Position numbers and translations under genes: made by a program. This document shows, one piece after another, positions 47,473-59,385 of a stretch of DNA of 64,000 bases. The notes under the pieces are model-generated. The model did not search any database. It saw only the letters and a list, made by a program, of their open reading frames with translations, and was not told where the DNA came from. The stretch comes from Epiperipatus broadwayi (taxonomy: Eukaryota > Onychophora > Udeonychophora > Euonychophora > Peripatidae): assembly GCA_028023455.1 (NCBI GenBank), contig JAQFVV010000208.1, positions 930,001-994,000 on the forward strand. Direction: 5' to 3'. Each line of letters opens with the position of its first letter. Positions within the stretch are counted from its first letter, which is position 1.

Positions 47473-49488
47473 TGTACCAATCGGAATGCAAGTGAAGATC
47501 GAATCTAACCGCGAAAACAATATCTGCACTACAAGGGCGCCATCTAGGCATTTGAGCCTAGAAAAATTTATAAAGTAGACAGATACGCGCTGTTAAGATT
47601 CCACTTTCTTTAAATATTCCGACCGTTAGCCCAAGTCACTAGCTCAGTGAGTAGCAGAGATAATAAAATATAACTTAATTTTATATCTTAAATATAAAAG
47701 AATAAAAGCCACTGCCAGAAATTAACACATAAAATATTTATTTACGCACATATAAAATCATTCTAAGCTCGAGGAATAGATTTAACATTTTTAGATTTTT
47801 ATTTAGATTGTCAAGTATGAATAGACTACATAGATCTGCATTTGAAAATAAAACATTCTATCCCTATTTAACCTTAGGCTAAAATTCGCAGTCAAACTGG
47901 CATCAATCCATCCAATACATTTATGTATTCAATGTAGCATGAAAATACAACAGCACAAAGATACTATACTGTCAGGAATGGACATCTGAACAATATAGTT
48001 TGAGAAAACATTGACTCTTGTCTAATACAGGAATATGACGTCTGTATAGCAAGAACAATAAAATAAAAACTCCATAGAAAGGGACCGCGATCCTGTTGGC
48101 CGACTTACAAACCCATCCATAGGCAAACAGAAGGTGTGTGGCATATATATGCAATCCTGCCCGAAGCAGATCTCATACTACATCTACTATTACACAAATA
48201 CATCCAATCCATTGACCCAATTCAACAACGACACAAATAACCTAAGATTACCCTCCCCTAATATAACTTTACAAATCTATATAGCCATTCACGCCCAACT
48301 TAAGTTTAACATTTAGATACGTTCGCACAAATGAATTTTATAAAATTTGTTTTAAAATGTTGAGTACAGATCAGCTGCACAGATTCCACGGCCAAAAACA
48401 TTCCAAATTAAACAACCGATCAAAATACAAAGTCATCGATAAACGTCACTTGCATAGGGAATATTCAAATCCCATTAGCATTCATCGTAAGATGCTTGCA
48501 GTGATATCGTTGACATATATTTCAATCGAATGTGAAAACCACAACATTATCAACCGCTAACGAATCTATGCAACGTCTATACCCAACCTGAAATTTCCTC
48601 ATTTAAAAATTTAAACAATAAATATCAATACAATAAATAATAAATGAAAATGATTTTTTTATTTTTTATCAAACGCAAACATATATAAAATTTTTCATTA
48701 TCAATTGAGTTGACACATAAGTCCGAGAAAAGTTCTTTTTATAAAATTTAAATTTACTTATCAATCTTTAAAGTTCTTAATTAATGTTATGATTTTAACA
48801 ACTGTTCAGTTCTATTGCTTACGGTATAAGAATACATGTTCCCGTTGGCAATTCCCACGGAGACTTTCCTGGAAGACCGGTCTGACATTTTGGAGGTAGC
48901 ATTTGCTGGTTCTGTTCTGGTATCACAGTCTTTGCATTTTTAAAATAAGTGAGTGAGGACGACAAGTGCGTCTTGTCGCCAAACTCACCAGAATCAAGTT
49001 GGAAAAAGCTGATTGGAACTCAATATTTTTTCTTTTTATAGTCCTCCTCTGGATTCCATGAACAAAAACGTCACTGTTCTGTTTTTTCGTTATGGTCCAG
49101 GCCTTTATTTGGCTTCCATTGGTCAAGCTAAAATCCCTTTCTTCTCTTATCTAACTTTCCATCTGACTTTTTAATTAAACAGCTTTTAGATAATTAATAA
49201 ACAATCATTTCCATTTATAGATTACAGGAATTAATTAATACCTGTTTTTATTTTAACTTACGTTATTTTTTTATTAAAATATTTTTATAAATCTTGTTTT
49301 ATAAAAAATACATTCAAATACCTTTTTTTTATTTATTAAAAAAAATATTTTTAAAGTTTAGCATCTGTGCGAATGTATATACGTATAACAAACATTTTTA
49401 ATTTTAGCGTTTAGTTTTTTACTTTTATTTGCAAACTTTTAAGTTTTTATTTTAAATTAATGTAACGACATATTTATATATCGTTACA
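47473..49488 (-). mobile_element. Solo LTR (2.02 kb), inverted relative to the nested copy
   Basis: On the minus strand it begins TGTAACGATATATAAATATG and ends ...GATTGGTACA, flanked by 4-bp duplications ATAT (47469-47472 and 49489-49492). It aligns along its whole length with the LTR at 22388-24421, with visible substitutions and indels. Shared parts include the GGCGCCATCTAGGCATTTGA region, the promoter boxes and the CATATATGCAATCCTGCCCG region. There is no internal retroviral-type sequence on either side, so it is a solo LTR. It lies ~25 kb from, and inverted to, its relative. Confidence 0.8.
49032..49122 (-). promoter_or_regulatory. LTR promoter: CCAAT, CRE, TATA (minus strand)
   Basis: Read on the minus strand: CCAAT (49122-49118), TGACGT (49073-49068) and TATAAAAAG (49040-49032), in the same order and at similar spacing as in the other LTR. 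Confidence 0.65.
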
Positions 49489-49761
49489 ATATTCATATGA
49501 AATATTCTTTATTGACAATATTAGATTCTGAAATATTTTATGTTGAATGCACAAAAAAGTGTTCAAGTTTATATGATAGCACTAAATAGGAAAGAAAACC
49601 TTTTTGAATTTTATTTTCAAATAATTTTTTAATTAAAATTTTCTTGTACGTCAAGAATACATCTGTGTACAATGACATAGTAACATCATTATAGCTAGTA
49701 TCAAAAGATTAGTGATGATTAGACAAGCATCAAAACTAGTAGCTTGTTCAATCTTTAATTG

Positions 49762-49895
49762 TTTCAGAAATTAAGTGAAATGATACCAACTCACAAATGG
49801 AATTTATAAATTCTTTCAGAAGTTAAATGAAATGATACCAACTTGTAAATGGAATTAGGTAAGTGAAATGATACCAACTTGTAAATGGAATTTGT
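49762..49895. repeat. Short tandem repeat, ~45-52 bp units
   Basis: AGTGAAATGATACCAACTTG followed by TAAATGGAATT is repeated three times with small changes. Confidence 0.8.
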
Positions 49896-52800
49896 AGATA
49901 AGTAGTACAGACAAAAAAAATAGAAATGTTCAACTGTTTATATCAGCAATTATTGAGCTATTTAGCACAATTATGCCCAACATTAACCATATGTTAAATA
50001 CAATTAATACTTCCTTTTATTTACACTTTATTCAATAAAACATTTCTACAATTAGTTCTATTTCCTTATTTTACAATTTCAACTGCCCAGCAGACTTTTT
50101 CAGAACTAAAAATAATTAAATACACGATTATGTAGAAATATACTGTTAATATAGTAGAAATATGCTATAATTTTACATAATTTATAATTAAATTGTGTTT
50201 AGATATAAGTATATTATAATAAATTGTTTTTATGTAATTGTTTTTGTAGCTCTGAAGAAGGCTGCTGGACAGACAAAACTAAAAGAAATTAAAGTTGTAG
50301 AAACAAATATGTTGCATTAAATAAAGTATATATGAAAGAAGTTATTAATTATATTTATTAATAAAATCAATACATAGAGAATAATTAGGAACAAAGAATA
50401 TTAAGTATATGTTAATTAGATAAAATATGTAATGGTAAATACACTAAGAAAGTTTTTCAAATAAAAGCTTTTGTTTTCTATTTTTTCTTTTGATGCTTTG
50501 GTTGCAATTGTTAACTTCAGTAACTTGTAGTTATATATGTTAGAGAATCTGTTAAGTTATTGGAAATTATATCAAAAGTTAAATTATTTGGTTAATAAAT
50601 GACTACTTCACTCTGATCTGGTTACAATAAATTTTATTCATATAAAATATGAGTACATTGTAATAAATTGGATGGCTAAATCCAGTTTTTTCATCAGAGA
50701 TAGAAAACTCCAAATACTGGAAATTCGTGTAAGAAAGGGCAATGTGCATTATTAAAAATTTAATTATTCAAAGTTTATAGCACTCCATAAAAAGATTGCT
50801 GTATAGGAAGCGATTCATCTCAAATTTTTTGTCTTATTAAATTCATGAATGGTGATAGTTATAAAATCTGAGTATTGGATGATTGAATCCAGGATGTATT
50901 CAGATATTAACAAAAGCATCAATATATATTATGGAAATTACAAGTACTAGAAACTCGTATAACAAAGGGCATTGTAAATTATTAAAACAATCCTTCAAAG
51001 TTTATGAATCAATTTCAACATCTGTTGTGCCAATTTCCCCACTTATTAAAAGCATTGCAAGTGAAGTATCTCAGCCTTTTCATCTACTTATGAAATACTT
51101 TAACAAACACAATCTTATTATAGATGTGGTTTTAATCCAGTAACTTAACATCTTATTCGTAGGGTCTTTAAAAATAAATTTAAAATAGTTTTGTTTTTTA
51201 TTTCATAATAGCAATACTAACTTTTGTAATCTAGTTTTTAAATGTTTTACGCTTACCATATGATAATTAACAGCCACTTATAAACAAATATGATCATTCT
51301 AACTTCATGAAATATATAGAGAGAAATGTGCTTTAGAAATGAATTTTGCATTGACTATACAAATCAATCTATGAATCATAAATATATTCACATATAAAAT
51401 GCTGGACCATTTTTTCCCATTTACTTGATATTTTACAATATTGTTCTTTAATTTTTTCAGCAAAAAACTTCTTTCTGAGATACTTCAATAACATCTAATC
51501 ATAGTTCTCCAATATATTAGATTCTTAGTTGCATCTTCCTAATGGAAACTGACATTTTTTTAGAATTCTTTGAGATAATCCTTATAATAGATGAAATCTA
51601 CCTCTCCCATGAGTCAGAAATGCTGCGCATATAGTTAATAAGATACAAATCCCATTGCACGAGACTCGCAATGACTGGACATCCAGTAACTTAAATGACT
51701 GAATAAGATAAAAGATTTATCAGAAAAGTACCTCACTTGAATGAATCAACATATCTTTCAAAGCAGTAGCAAATCTTGGTTGGGCAATTTGACCATATCT
51801 GAAGATTATTTATCACTTGTAGAGCCCACCAAATATATACAATTTTCCTGAGAACAACTAATCCCTAAATTATACAAATATAAAATAAAAAAAAGTCTAA
51901 TATTAGAAAAATTTGCTAATGAACCGAAATTTCTGGTTAATCCAGACTGAGAAAAATATGAAGATAAGGATCTAATAGTTTAAAAATAAATTGCTGTCCT
52001 ACAATATTTATAAGAATTTGATCAGTAATTGGTGGATCACTTAAGTCAGACAAGCTAATTTTTAGAATTATGAAACCCATTGCTTTTAATAGTCATGTTA
52101 CTATGATCCTGAAAGCATATTGTCAAAAATAGATCTTTTGAATTGTCACAAATAACAAACCAAATCTATAGAATTGAGCTGTTACTGCACAGTTGATGAA
52201 TTCCCAATTAATACTTTTATTTTGGTAGATATAGGGGTGGAGGTTTACTATACAGAACCAGAAAATTAATTTCATTTATTGTTAGAAATAATTTAATGTT
52301 TCAACTATTTACGATCAGATTTCAAATATTTTAATGTGACAAGAATCTTTTTAAATTTTAATAATAGGATTGAATACATATACAGTATAATTATATCATC
52401 ACAACCCTCACCCTTAAACAAATTAATAGAACAGCATTAGTCTCAATCCCTTCAATATCTTTAATATATTACGTTTTCTGTACAGCTCAATTATAAAATC
52501 GTAATGATGGCCAAGTTTAGCTGTATATTTACATATTGAAAAACAACACTAAATGCATTATAATAAGTGTCACATTGCAATTTCAGAATCAAAATATATG
52601 CTGCAGTGACGAGAATAAGGTTGGTGCCAATGTGATTAAATAATGCATTTCCGCTCAAGTTACTTGTTTCGGTTTTATTTCAACAAGTGCCCACATCGCA
52701 AGAACAATACAATATTGTATTTTACTATTTTACTCAACTAAGGTTAATTATTTGAATAAATATTATGAAAGATGTTATTTTTTATATATAAAAATACTTG

Positions 52801-53077
52801 TATACTTTTTTTTTCTCACTTTTTTATTCAAAATTTATCCTATTATTAAAAAAATTTATTTTTTATTTTAAACTTATTGTTATTTATTTATTAACAAGTA
52901 AAAACATATTCCTATTTTTTAAACTTAACAGGTAATTTATAATTGGTATTTTTTAAATATTAAAAAATAAAACATACGGGAGTAAATATGCTTCGTATAA
53001 TTAAACAAAAAAACATGGCTGCCACTTAGTGTCTCTGCTAACTAATAAGTAGTTATTTATAAAAATACTTTTTACCC
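49896..53077. other. Intergenic AT-rich DNA with a diverged direct repeat
   Basis: A diverged ~215-bp direct repeat is visible. GGATGGCTAAATCCAG ... GGAAATTCGTGTAAGAAAGG (from 50670) matches GGATGATTGAATCCAG ... GAAACTCGTATAACAAAGGG (from 50877), both ending at TTCAAAGTTTAT. The rest has no recognised gene. The last ~450 bases may be the 5' flank of the hAT element, but no left terminal repeat was found. Confidence 0.5.
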
Positions 53078-54848
53078 ATGGATAAATGGTTGAACTTCAG
53101 TATCAAAAGTGATGATGCAGATGGCAATGCTACAAAGTCTTTTCAAGCAGGATCACGTAATCAGAGAGAGGCATCTAAGATGTGAAAAAGAAAATAAGAG
53201 ACATTTCTCCAATTTGGCTTTACTTTCAATAACTGTGATGGTAATGAACAACATCTTTGATTTGCAATAATGTTTTGTCTGTGGAGAGTATGAAACCATC
53301 AAAATTAAAAAAGCATTTTGAATCCAAGCATCCTTTATATGTCAATAAACCAAAAAAATATTTTGAACGACTATTAAAAACTTTAAATAAAGAAAAATTA
53401 TAACTGTTAATGAAAAATATTTACTCGCATCATATGAAGTTTCATATCTGATTGCTAAAAATAAAAAGCCATACACCATTGGAGATCTTATATTACCTGC
53501 TGCTATTAAAATGGTAGAAATACTTCACAAAAGTAAATATGGTGATGAAATTTGGAAAATTCCTTTGATAAATGACACTGTCATTAATAGAATTTCTGAA
53601 ATTAGCAATAACCAATTTGAGCAACTTATTACTAGACTTAAAAAAGAAAGCCCCAATATTTACAATTCAGTTGAACGAAACAACTGATATTTAAAAAATA
53701 GCTCAATTATTAGTATAAGTCAGGTACATTTATAAAGAAAACATTGAGGAAGATATATATAATAAAGTAGAGAAATTTTTTAAAACATGGTTTAGAATGC
53801 AAAAATTGCTTTGGAGTATGCACAGATGGTGCAAAAGCAATGCCTGGTGAAAATGTTGGTTTTAAATCATTTGTTAAAGCTTCTGATAATAATCATATAA
53901 CGTTTACACACTGCCTGATCCATCGAGAGGCCTTTGCAGCAAAAAAATTAGCAATGGAATTGAACGATGTGCTTCAGGATGCTGTCAAAATTATAAACTT
54001 TATTAAAAGCCATGCCCTTACCAGCCGTTTATTCTCAAATCTTTGTAAAGACATGGACTCTGAATATAAAAATTTATTATTCCATGCAGAAGATGTTAAA
54101 GAAGATTATTGTTATTAAAATAAACTTGTATTTTTAACTGAACAAAAACCTAATCTTGCTACTCTTTTTCAAAATGACTTATGGCTATCATAGCTATGCT
54201 ATTTGTCTGATATTTTTGAGAAGCTAAATGATCTTAACTTGTCTCTTCAAGGAAAAAATAGCAATATTTTTACTTCGAATGATAAAATTGAAAGTTTTAT
54301 TAAAAAGATCAACATTTGGAAGAATAGGGTGGAAAAGGATTCATTGGAAATGTTTTTGACTATTGACAATTGAAAAAAATAATTGTAAAACTTTAATTGC
54401 AAAAATTATTATAGATCACTTAAAAACCCTAGAAACGCAGTTTTGCAAATACTTTATATCGAATTTAGATTTTAAAGTTATTTTGGATTCAAAGACCATT
54501 TTTGATTAACATTAATGAGATTAATCACCTGCCATATAAAGCCCAAGAAGAATTTGCTGAGCTATCGAGTGACACAAACTTAAAACTTGACTTTCCACAG
54601 AAATCCTTGACTGAATTCTGGATCGGAGCTAGGACTGAATTTCCCACAATTTCTGAAATGGCATTAAATGTTCTGCCATTCAGCACCCATACTTATATGA
54701 AATGACTTTTTCAGCTTTAATGTATATTAAATCCAAATATTGTTCAACGCTGAAAAATATTGAAGATGCTTTACATCCAGCGGTATCAAATATTTCATCA
54801 AGATTTAATTTGTTATGCAACAAAAAACAAGCACATCTGTCTCAATAA
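53078..54848 (+). pseudogene. hAT-superfamily transposase (ZBED5/FAM200-like), decayed
   Basis: Starts MDKWLNFSIKSDDADGNATK (ATG at 53078) and ends NKKQAHLSQ then TAA at 54846-54848, about 590 codon-equivalents. In order there are a BED-like finger remnant (KLKKHFESKHP), ASYEVSYLIAKNKKPYTIGD with LPAAIKMVEIL, and INDTVINRISEI. Next come GVCTDGAKAMPGENVGF and FTHCLIHREAFAAKKLAMEL, then LQDAVKIINFIKSHALTSRL and KLNDLNLSLQGKNSNIF. The C-terminal dimerisation region is FAELSSDTNLKLDFPQKSL followed by EFWIGARTEFP. The order and spacing match hAT proteins domesticated elsewhere as ZBED/FAM200. Multiple stops and frameshifts occur, and the first catalytic Asp region (canonical LDE.TDI) reads VERNN then a stop. 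It is dead. Confidence 0.82.
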
Positions 54849-55030
54849 AACATGATTTCTTTTCATTAATTTTTGTATACTTAAAACAAATCCTAAAATG
54901 ACTTATTTTCATATATATATATATTGTTTACCAAAGAAATAAATTATTTATGGGAATATTTATTTCTATATTTTATATTTAATATCTGGGATCGCGAAAA
55001 AATCTTGATAAAAAGGGGGTCATGAATGAA
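54849..55030. other. 3' flank of the hAT transposase
   Basis: AT-rich non-coding tail of the hAT element up to its right terminal repeat. Confidence 0.45.
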
Positions 55031-55049
55031 AAAAGTTTAAGAAGCGCTG
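55031..55049. repeat. Candidate right TIR of the hAT element
   Basis: AAAAGTTTAAGAAGCGCTG, read inverted, is CAGCGCTTCTTAAACTTTT. This resembles the CAGTGGTTCTCAAACTTTT-type termini of hAT/Charlie elements. The matching left end was not found, so the 8-bp duplication could not be tested. Confidence 0.5.
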
Positions 55050-55053
55050 CAAT

Positions 55054-55099
55054 AGAATATCAATCTGTTGTTGCCATAGCAACAGATTATTAATATTCT
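55054..55099. repeat. Hairpin next to the hAT end
   Basis: AGAATATCAATCTGTTG and CAACAGATTATTAATATTCT are near-perfect inverted arms around TTGCCATAG, five bases beyond the presumed hAT terminus. Confidence 0.65.
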
Positions 55100-55678
55100 A
55101 GGATTTCATTTACTTCCTAATTGTAGTTATCTTAACAGACTGCAGATATTTTTTTGGTTTAAGCATGAGTACTATGATATAATTTACATTTGATAACCAA
55201 TTAGCTGTTAACCCTTACGATCTGTAATATAATAGTACATACTGGACTGATATTAATATAATTATTTCTTACCAAAGTTTAAATAAACGAGCCAATCAAC
55301 TCACCATAACATAACCAATTTTGATATCCATTCTAAAATAACCAGCCAATCAATTTTTTCAAGATAATTACTTCACAAGTTTTTCAGTTCGCTGTGAGTT
55401 CACAGATAGTATTCCCATGTAATGTACAAATTTCATTCCACATAAGTATTAAATTTAAGATCAATTAAATTTTAAACTGAAGTAATTACAACAGCAATCT
55501 CAAATGTTATGCATGTAAATGTTAATTAATTCATTGTAATGTTTAAATGGCTTAATATTTATGGAGACCACATTGTAATTATTTCATGCTTTAAAATCAA
55601 AAGTCTTAGATTTGGCATTTATGCTAAAAGTCTATGTATTACAAGTATAATGTATATACTTAACCTAGATATAATTAA
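55100..55678. other. Intergenic AT-rich DNA
   Basis: Nothing recognised. Confidence 0.4.
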
Positions 55679-55945
55679 AGAGGATTTGAACCCAGACTTT
55701 CAAGCTCCCTACAGTCACACCCTCTATCCAATATAACTGATACATATGACCCCATACGTGTGAAAAAGTTAAATGATCTCCAATATATGTATTTCATGCT
55801 GGACCAATTGATTACTGTTGATTCAGCATGAAATACATATATTGGAGATCATTTATCTTTTTCACATGTACGTGGTCATATGTATTGGTTATATTAGATA
55901 CAGGGGGTGACTGTAGGGAGTTTGAAAAGTTGGGCTCAATCACTT
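55679..55945. repeat. Hairpin element with tRNA-like arms
   Basis: Two ~120-base arms are inverted copies at ~90%. CTCCAATATATGTATTTCAT at the left pairs with ATGAAATACATATATTGGAG at the right around the ~22-base loop GACCAATTGATTACTGTTGATT. The outer part of each arm reads CTGTAGGGAG.TTGAAA then GGGTTCAAATCCTC (left arm, minus strand) or GGGCTCAATCAC (right arm, plus strand), a tRNA T-arm/B-box-like sequence. It looks like two tRNA-headed units in opposite orientation. Confidence 0.7.
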
Positions 55946-57189
55946 AATTATATATTACAATAGTATATTGCCAGTGCCCAGGTGAAGAATGCTGTTGTAA
56001 GCTATAAAACAGTTAAGCTGAAAAATATTTGCTTAAACTATATATAAAATATTATTTTAATTGTTTTGCACAAGTAAACAATTTGTTAAAAATATCAAGT
56101 GGATAAGTATTGGTATAAAAAGTCTGAAATATATACTGTTTATGCATCATTGAATAAAAGTATGTTTAATTTTTTAATGTGCAAATATCAAAATTTTATT
56201 TTTGGAATGCATATGTATGTAACATCATAGAAATAACATTACATACATTCTCAGTATGTTCCATCAGGAAAAAACTTTTTCTCTCCACGATGCCTGTAGA
56301 GCCATCTCTAAAACAATGAAGGTGCTAGTAGGTCTGAATTACAAGTAAGGATATGAAATATAGCAGTCTATTTTGTATCTTTGTGAATCATATACAATAC
56401 CATACCACCACAAAATCTTGCAAATCATTTGAAAATATTCTTGTCACCCATTATTTCAATGTCATGCACATTTGAATCATTTCAGTAATAATTTTACCCA
56501 ATTTAAACAAAATTTAATGTTAAGATGTTGTTTCAGTGTGGATGAAGATATGAAAGTCACATTTTCTGTCATAATTGTATTCCAGGCAGACCTTAAAATT
56601 TTTGTAGTAAATAATTAAACTATGTTGCTATGTAATACATGTATTGATTCAGAGATAGCGCTACAGGTGATTGTATTATATAATTGACAAAATGGAAAAT
56701 TATTTTATACATCGCTGGATAACACGTCTTTACTTTTATTTCAATTGTAAATCATATAAATATGCGTTATTTTTCCAACAAAGCATACAATGCATGTTTT
56801 TTTAATGAAAAGATTATACTACATATATTAATTTAATATTAATAATTTAATCTCTGATTCATTTAAATATATATATTAGTGACTTTCTTCAATAATTATT
56901 AGTTTCATTTAATTAACAATCAGAGATAACTTCAGAAGAGAGCAAATCTTTCTTCATCTAAAATGTGTCATTTCCTTGGATTTGCATTTCATATTTTCAA
57001 AAACATAACTAAATTAATTTATTTTTTATTTCTTCAGACTAGCTAATGTTTTGAATGCAGCATATAATGACTTTTTATAATTAACATTCAAAAAATTTAG
57101 CTTATTTATCAGCCAGTGAAGGAAGAAAAATTTTAAGCAAATGTGAAGCAATTTATACAGTTTATTCCAATGAAATGTAATGTGATGCA
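55946..57189. other. Intergenic AT-rich DNA
   Basis: No gene or classified repeat recognised. Confidence 0.4.
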
Positions 57190-58074
57190 CGGAGTCAGGA
57201 ATCTCTCAGCCATTATGCCCAGAGAAACCTGTTAGCCATCTTACCTTCCCTTTCCATTCCTCACCCTGGTTTTCCCATATTCCTTATCCTGCTTCATCCT
57301 ATTTCCACAACATAATCTTTGTTAACTCTATGGCCTTTATATCCAAACCCCATAAAAACCCAGCATAAAAACTAATAACACATTCTCTGTATAATCACTT
57401 TGTTTATATTTATTCTCCCACAACTTCATTATTTGTACCTTTTCTGCTTGCAGGCATTTTCAATCAATTAACAAATGCTAATATTTTCTATAATCACCCA
57501 TATTTTTCCATTTATGTGGATATTCTCTTGTTGCTAAAGATCTTGTTCGAGTCTTAAACAGTAAACCTTTCTTTGCTATTATAAATTAACTCGCACCCAA
57601 TATTCTGTTTATTTCTATATACATTTAAACTCTTTTTACTTTCTATACTAGTTCTTCATCTCTCTAACTCCCTATTTTTTATTAATGCATCTATTCTTCT
57701 ATCTCATTTCTTGCTACTACAACAATCAACAATTCTCCTACCACAATCATCCCACCTTTTGTATAATTATACTGACGTAAATTCTTTATCCGAATCTTCT
57801 GCATACCTTCCTCACCCATCTTGTTGCCTGTCCTTTACTCATAACCCATTTAAAAACTATTTTGGCTATTCTCTTATTCCTAAATTGCAATCTACTGAAC
57901 ATTTAACATCTCTCATATAAAACCATGACCATCTCATTTCTCCTTGGATTGCCTCCTTTGCTGTCTACACCTCTGCATCTTCCTACTTGCTTTGTACTTT
58001 TTCTAAAAAATCTAACACTCCTTTACTAACACATAACACATTGTTACCATAAGTTAACCCTGCTACTGCCACTC

Positions 58075-58710
58075 TCATACAATTCTAGCTGCATCATATT
58101 TATTATACGAGTACACTGTTAATTTCTTTATCAGTCCCTTTCTTTTCTTTGTTTTATTTACCAATTTTGTCTCCCATTCATCCAAGCAATTTCTCTGATT
58201 ACGTAAGATGATTCCCAAATAATTATACTTATTCACCACATTTAACTTCATATCCCCCCATAAAAATTCTCTTTCGCCAGCATTTATAATTACTTTTGAT
58301 GTTTCTTCACTAAATTTAATCCCTATCTCTTTACCCACTCTTGCACATCTTCAACATAACTTCCATATCTTCCCTACTTTCTGTGCACAAGAAAATATCC
58401 ACAAATAAAAGACCTGATAATGTATATACTCCCTTGCCACCTATTAATGGTATCTCTATTATTTTCCTAGTCTTTTTGTTGCTCTCTCCATTTCTCTCAA
58501 ATATAACAAAAACAAAATAGGTGATGTAGGGCATCCTCGCTTTAGACCCACCCCATTTTTAACTTTAACTGATTCTATATTTTCTAATTAATACATATAG
58601 TAATTATTTTCATACAATCTCTTAATAAGACCCACTAAAGTTCCATTCATTCCCAAATTTGCCCATAATCTATTTCTATTTATCATATGCCTTCTCTAGA
58701 TCTTTAAAAA
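58075..58710 (-). pseudogene. LINE reverse-transcriptase domain (broken)
   Basis: Minus strand, high to low coordinates: DLEKAYDK (about 58700, RT motif with catalytic Asp), GVGLKRGCPTSPILF (about 58560-58517), LFVDIFLCTESREDMEVMLK (about 58410-58350) in the place of the YADD/FADD box, then MGKEIGIKFSEETSKVIIN and NKYNYLGIILRNQ (YLG motif, about 58230). The catalytic box reads FVDI where F-A-D-D is expected, so one catalytic Asp is replaced. Together with frame breaks this makes the copy inactive. Confidence 0.75.
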
Positions 58711-59385
58711 ACCATATTTAACTGTCTACCTGTATTCCTACTCATATCTACAAGTTGTGTAACTACAAATAAACTATCTCCTATATGCCTATCTGATCAA
58801 AAACTTCCTTGCATTTCTCTCACTATATTATTTTCTCCATCCACATTGCAACCCAGCCGCCATATATGTGAAATTTATATAACATTACTGCTATAGGTCT
58901 ATAAGTTTAACTTTCTTTGATCATTACCCTTCCCTTTAAATAGTAACTTTAATATTATCTGGAAAATTTCTCTTCCATGTCATTTTCTTAAAACATGATA
59001 ATAGCTTTAATTTTGCTCTAGTCCCTAAATTTATCACCATCACTGTTGTCCATACATCAAAACCTCTTTCCACTTTTCAATTTCTTCCCTGCCTCATTCA
59101 ATTCATTTTGTGTAAAACTAATATTCCCATTACTATATGCTTTCATGTTTTTTATCATTCTGTCCTTCATATCTAACATCTTTTCTATGTCCCTTACATA
59201 CTTATTTAAGATTGTCTCTAATTCTTCTCTAGAGCTACACTATATCCCTCATCATCTCCCCTACATTCCTTCTTTTAATATATGTCCAAATTTTTTTATT
59301 CCCATCTCTTCCACTTTTACTCCAACAATTTATTATTTAATTTCATTCTCTTTCTATAATTATCTATTTTAGCTAACTCATTTTT

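Noticed and set aside
49762-49895. CRISPR-like array
   Set aside because: Three contiguous copies with no spacers in a eukaryotic context; an ordinary tandem repeat.
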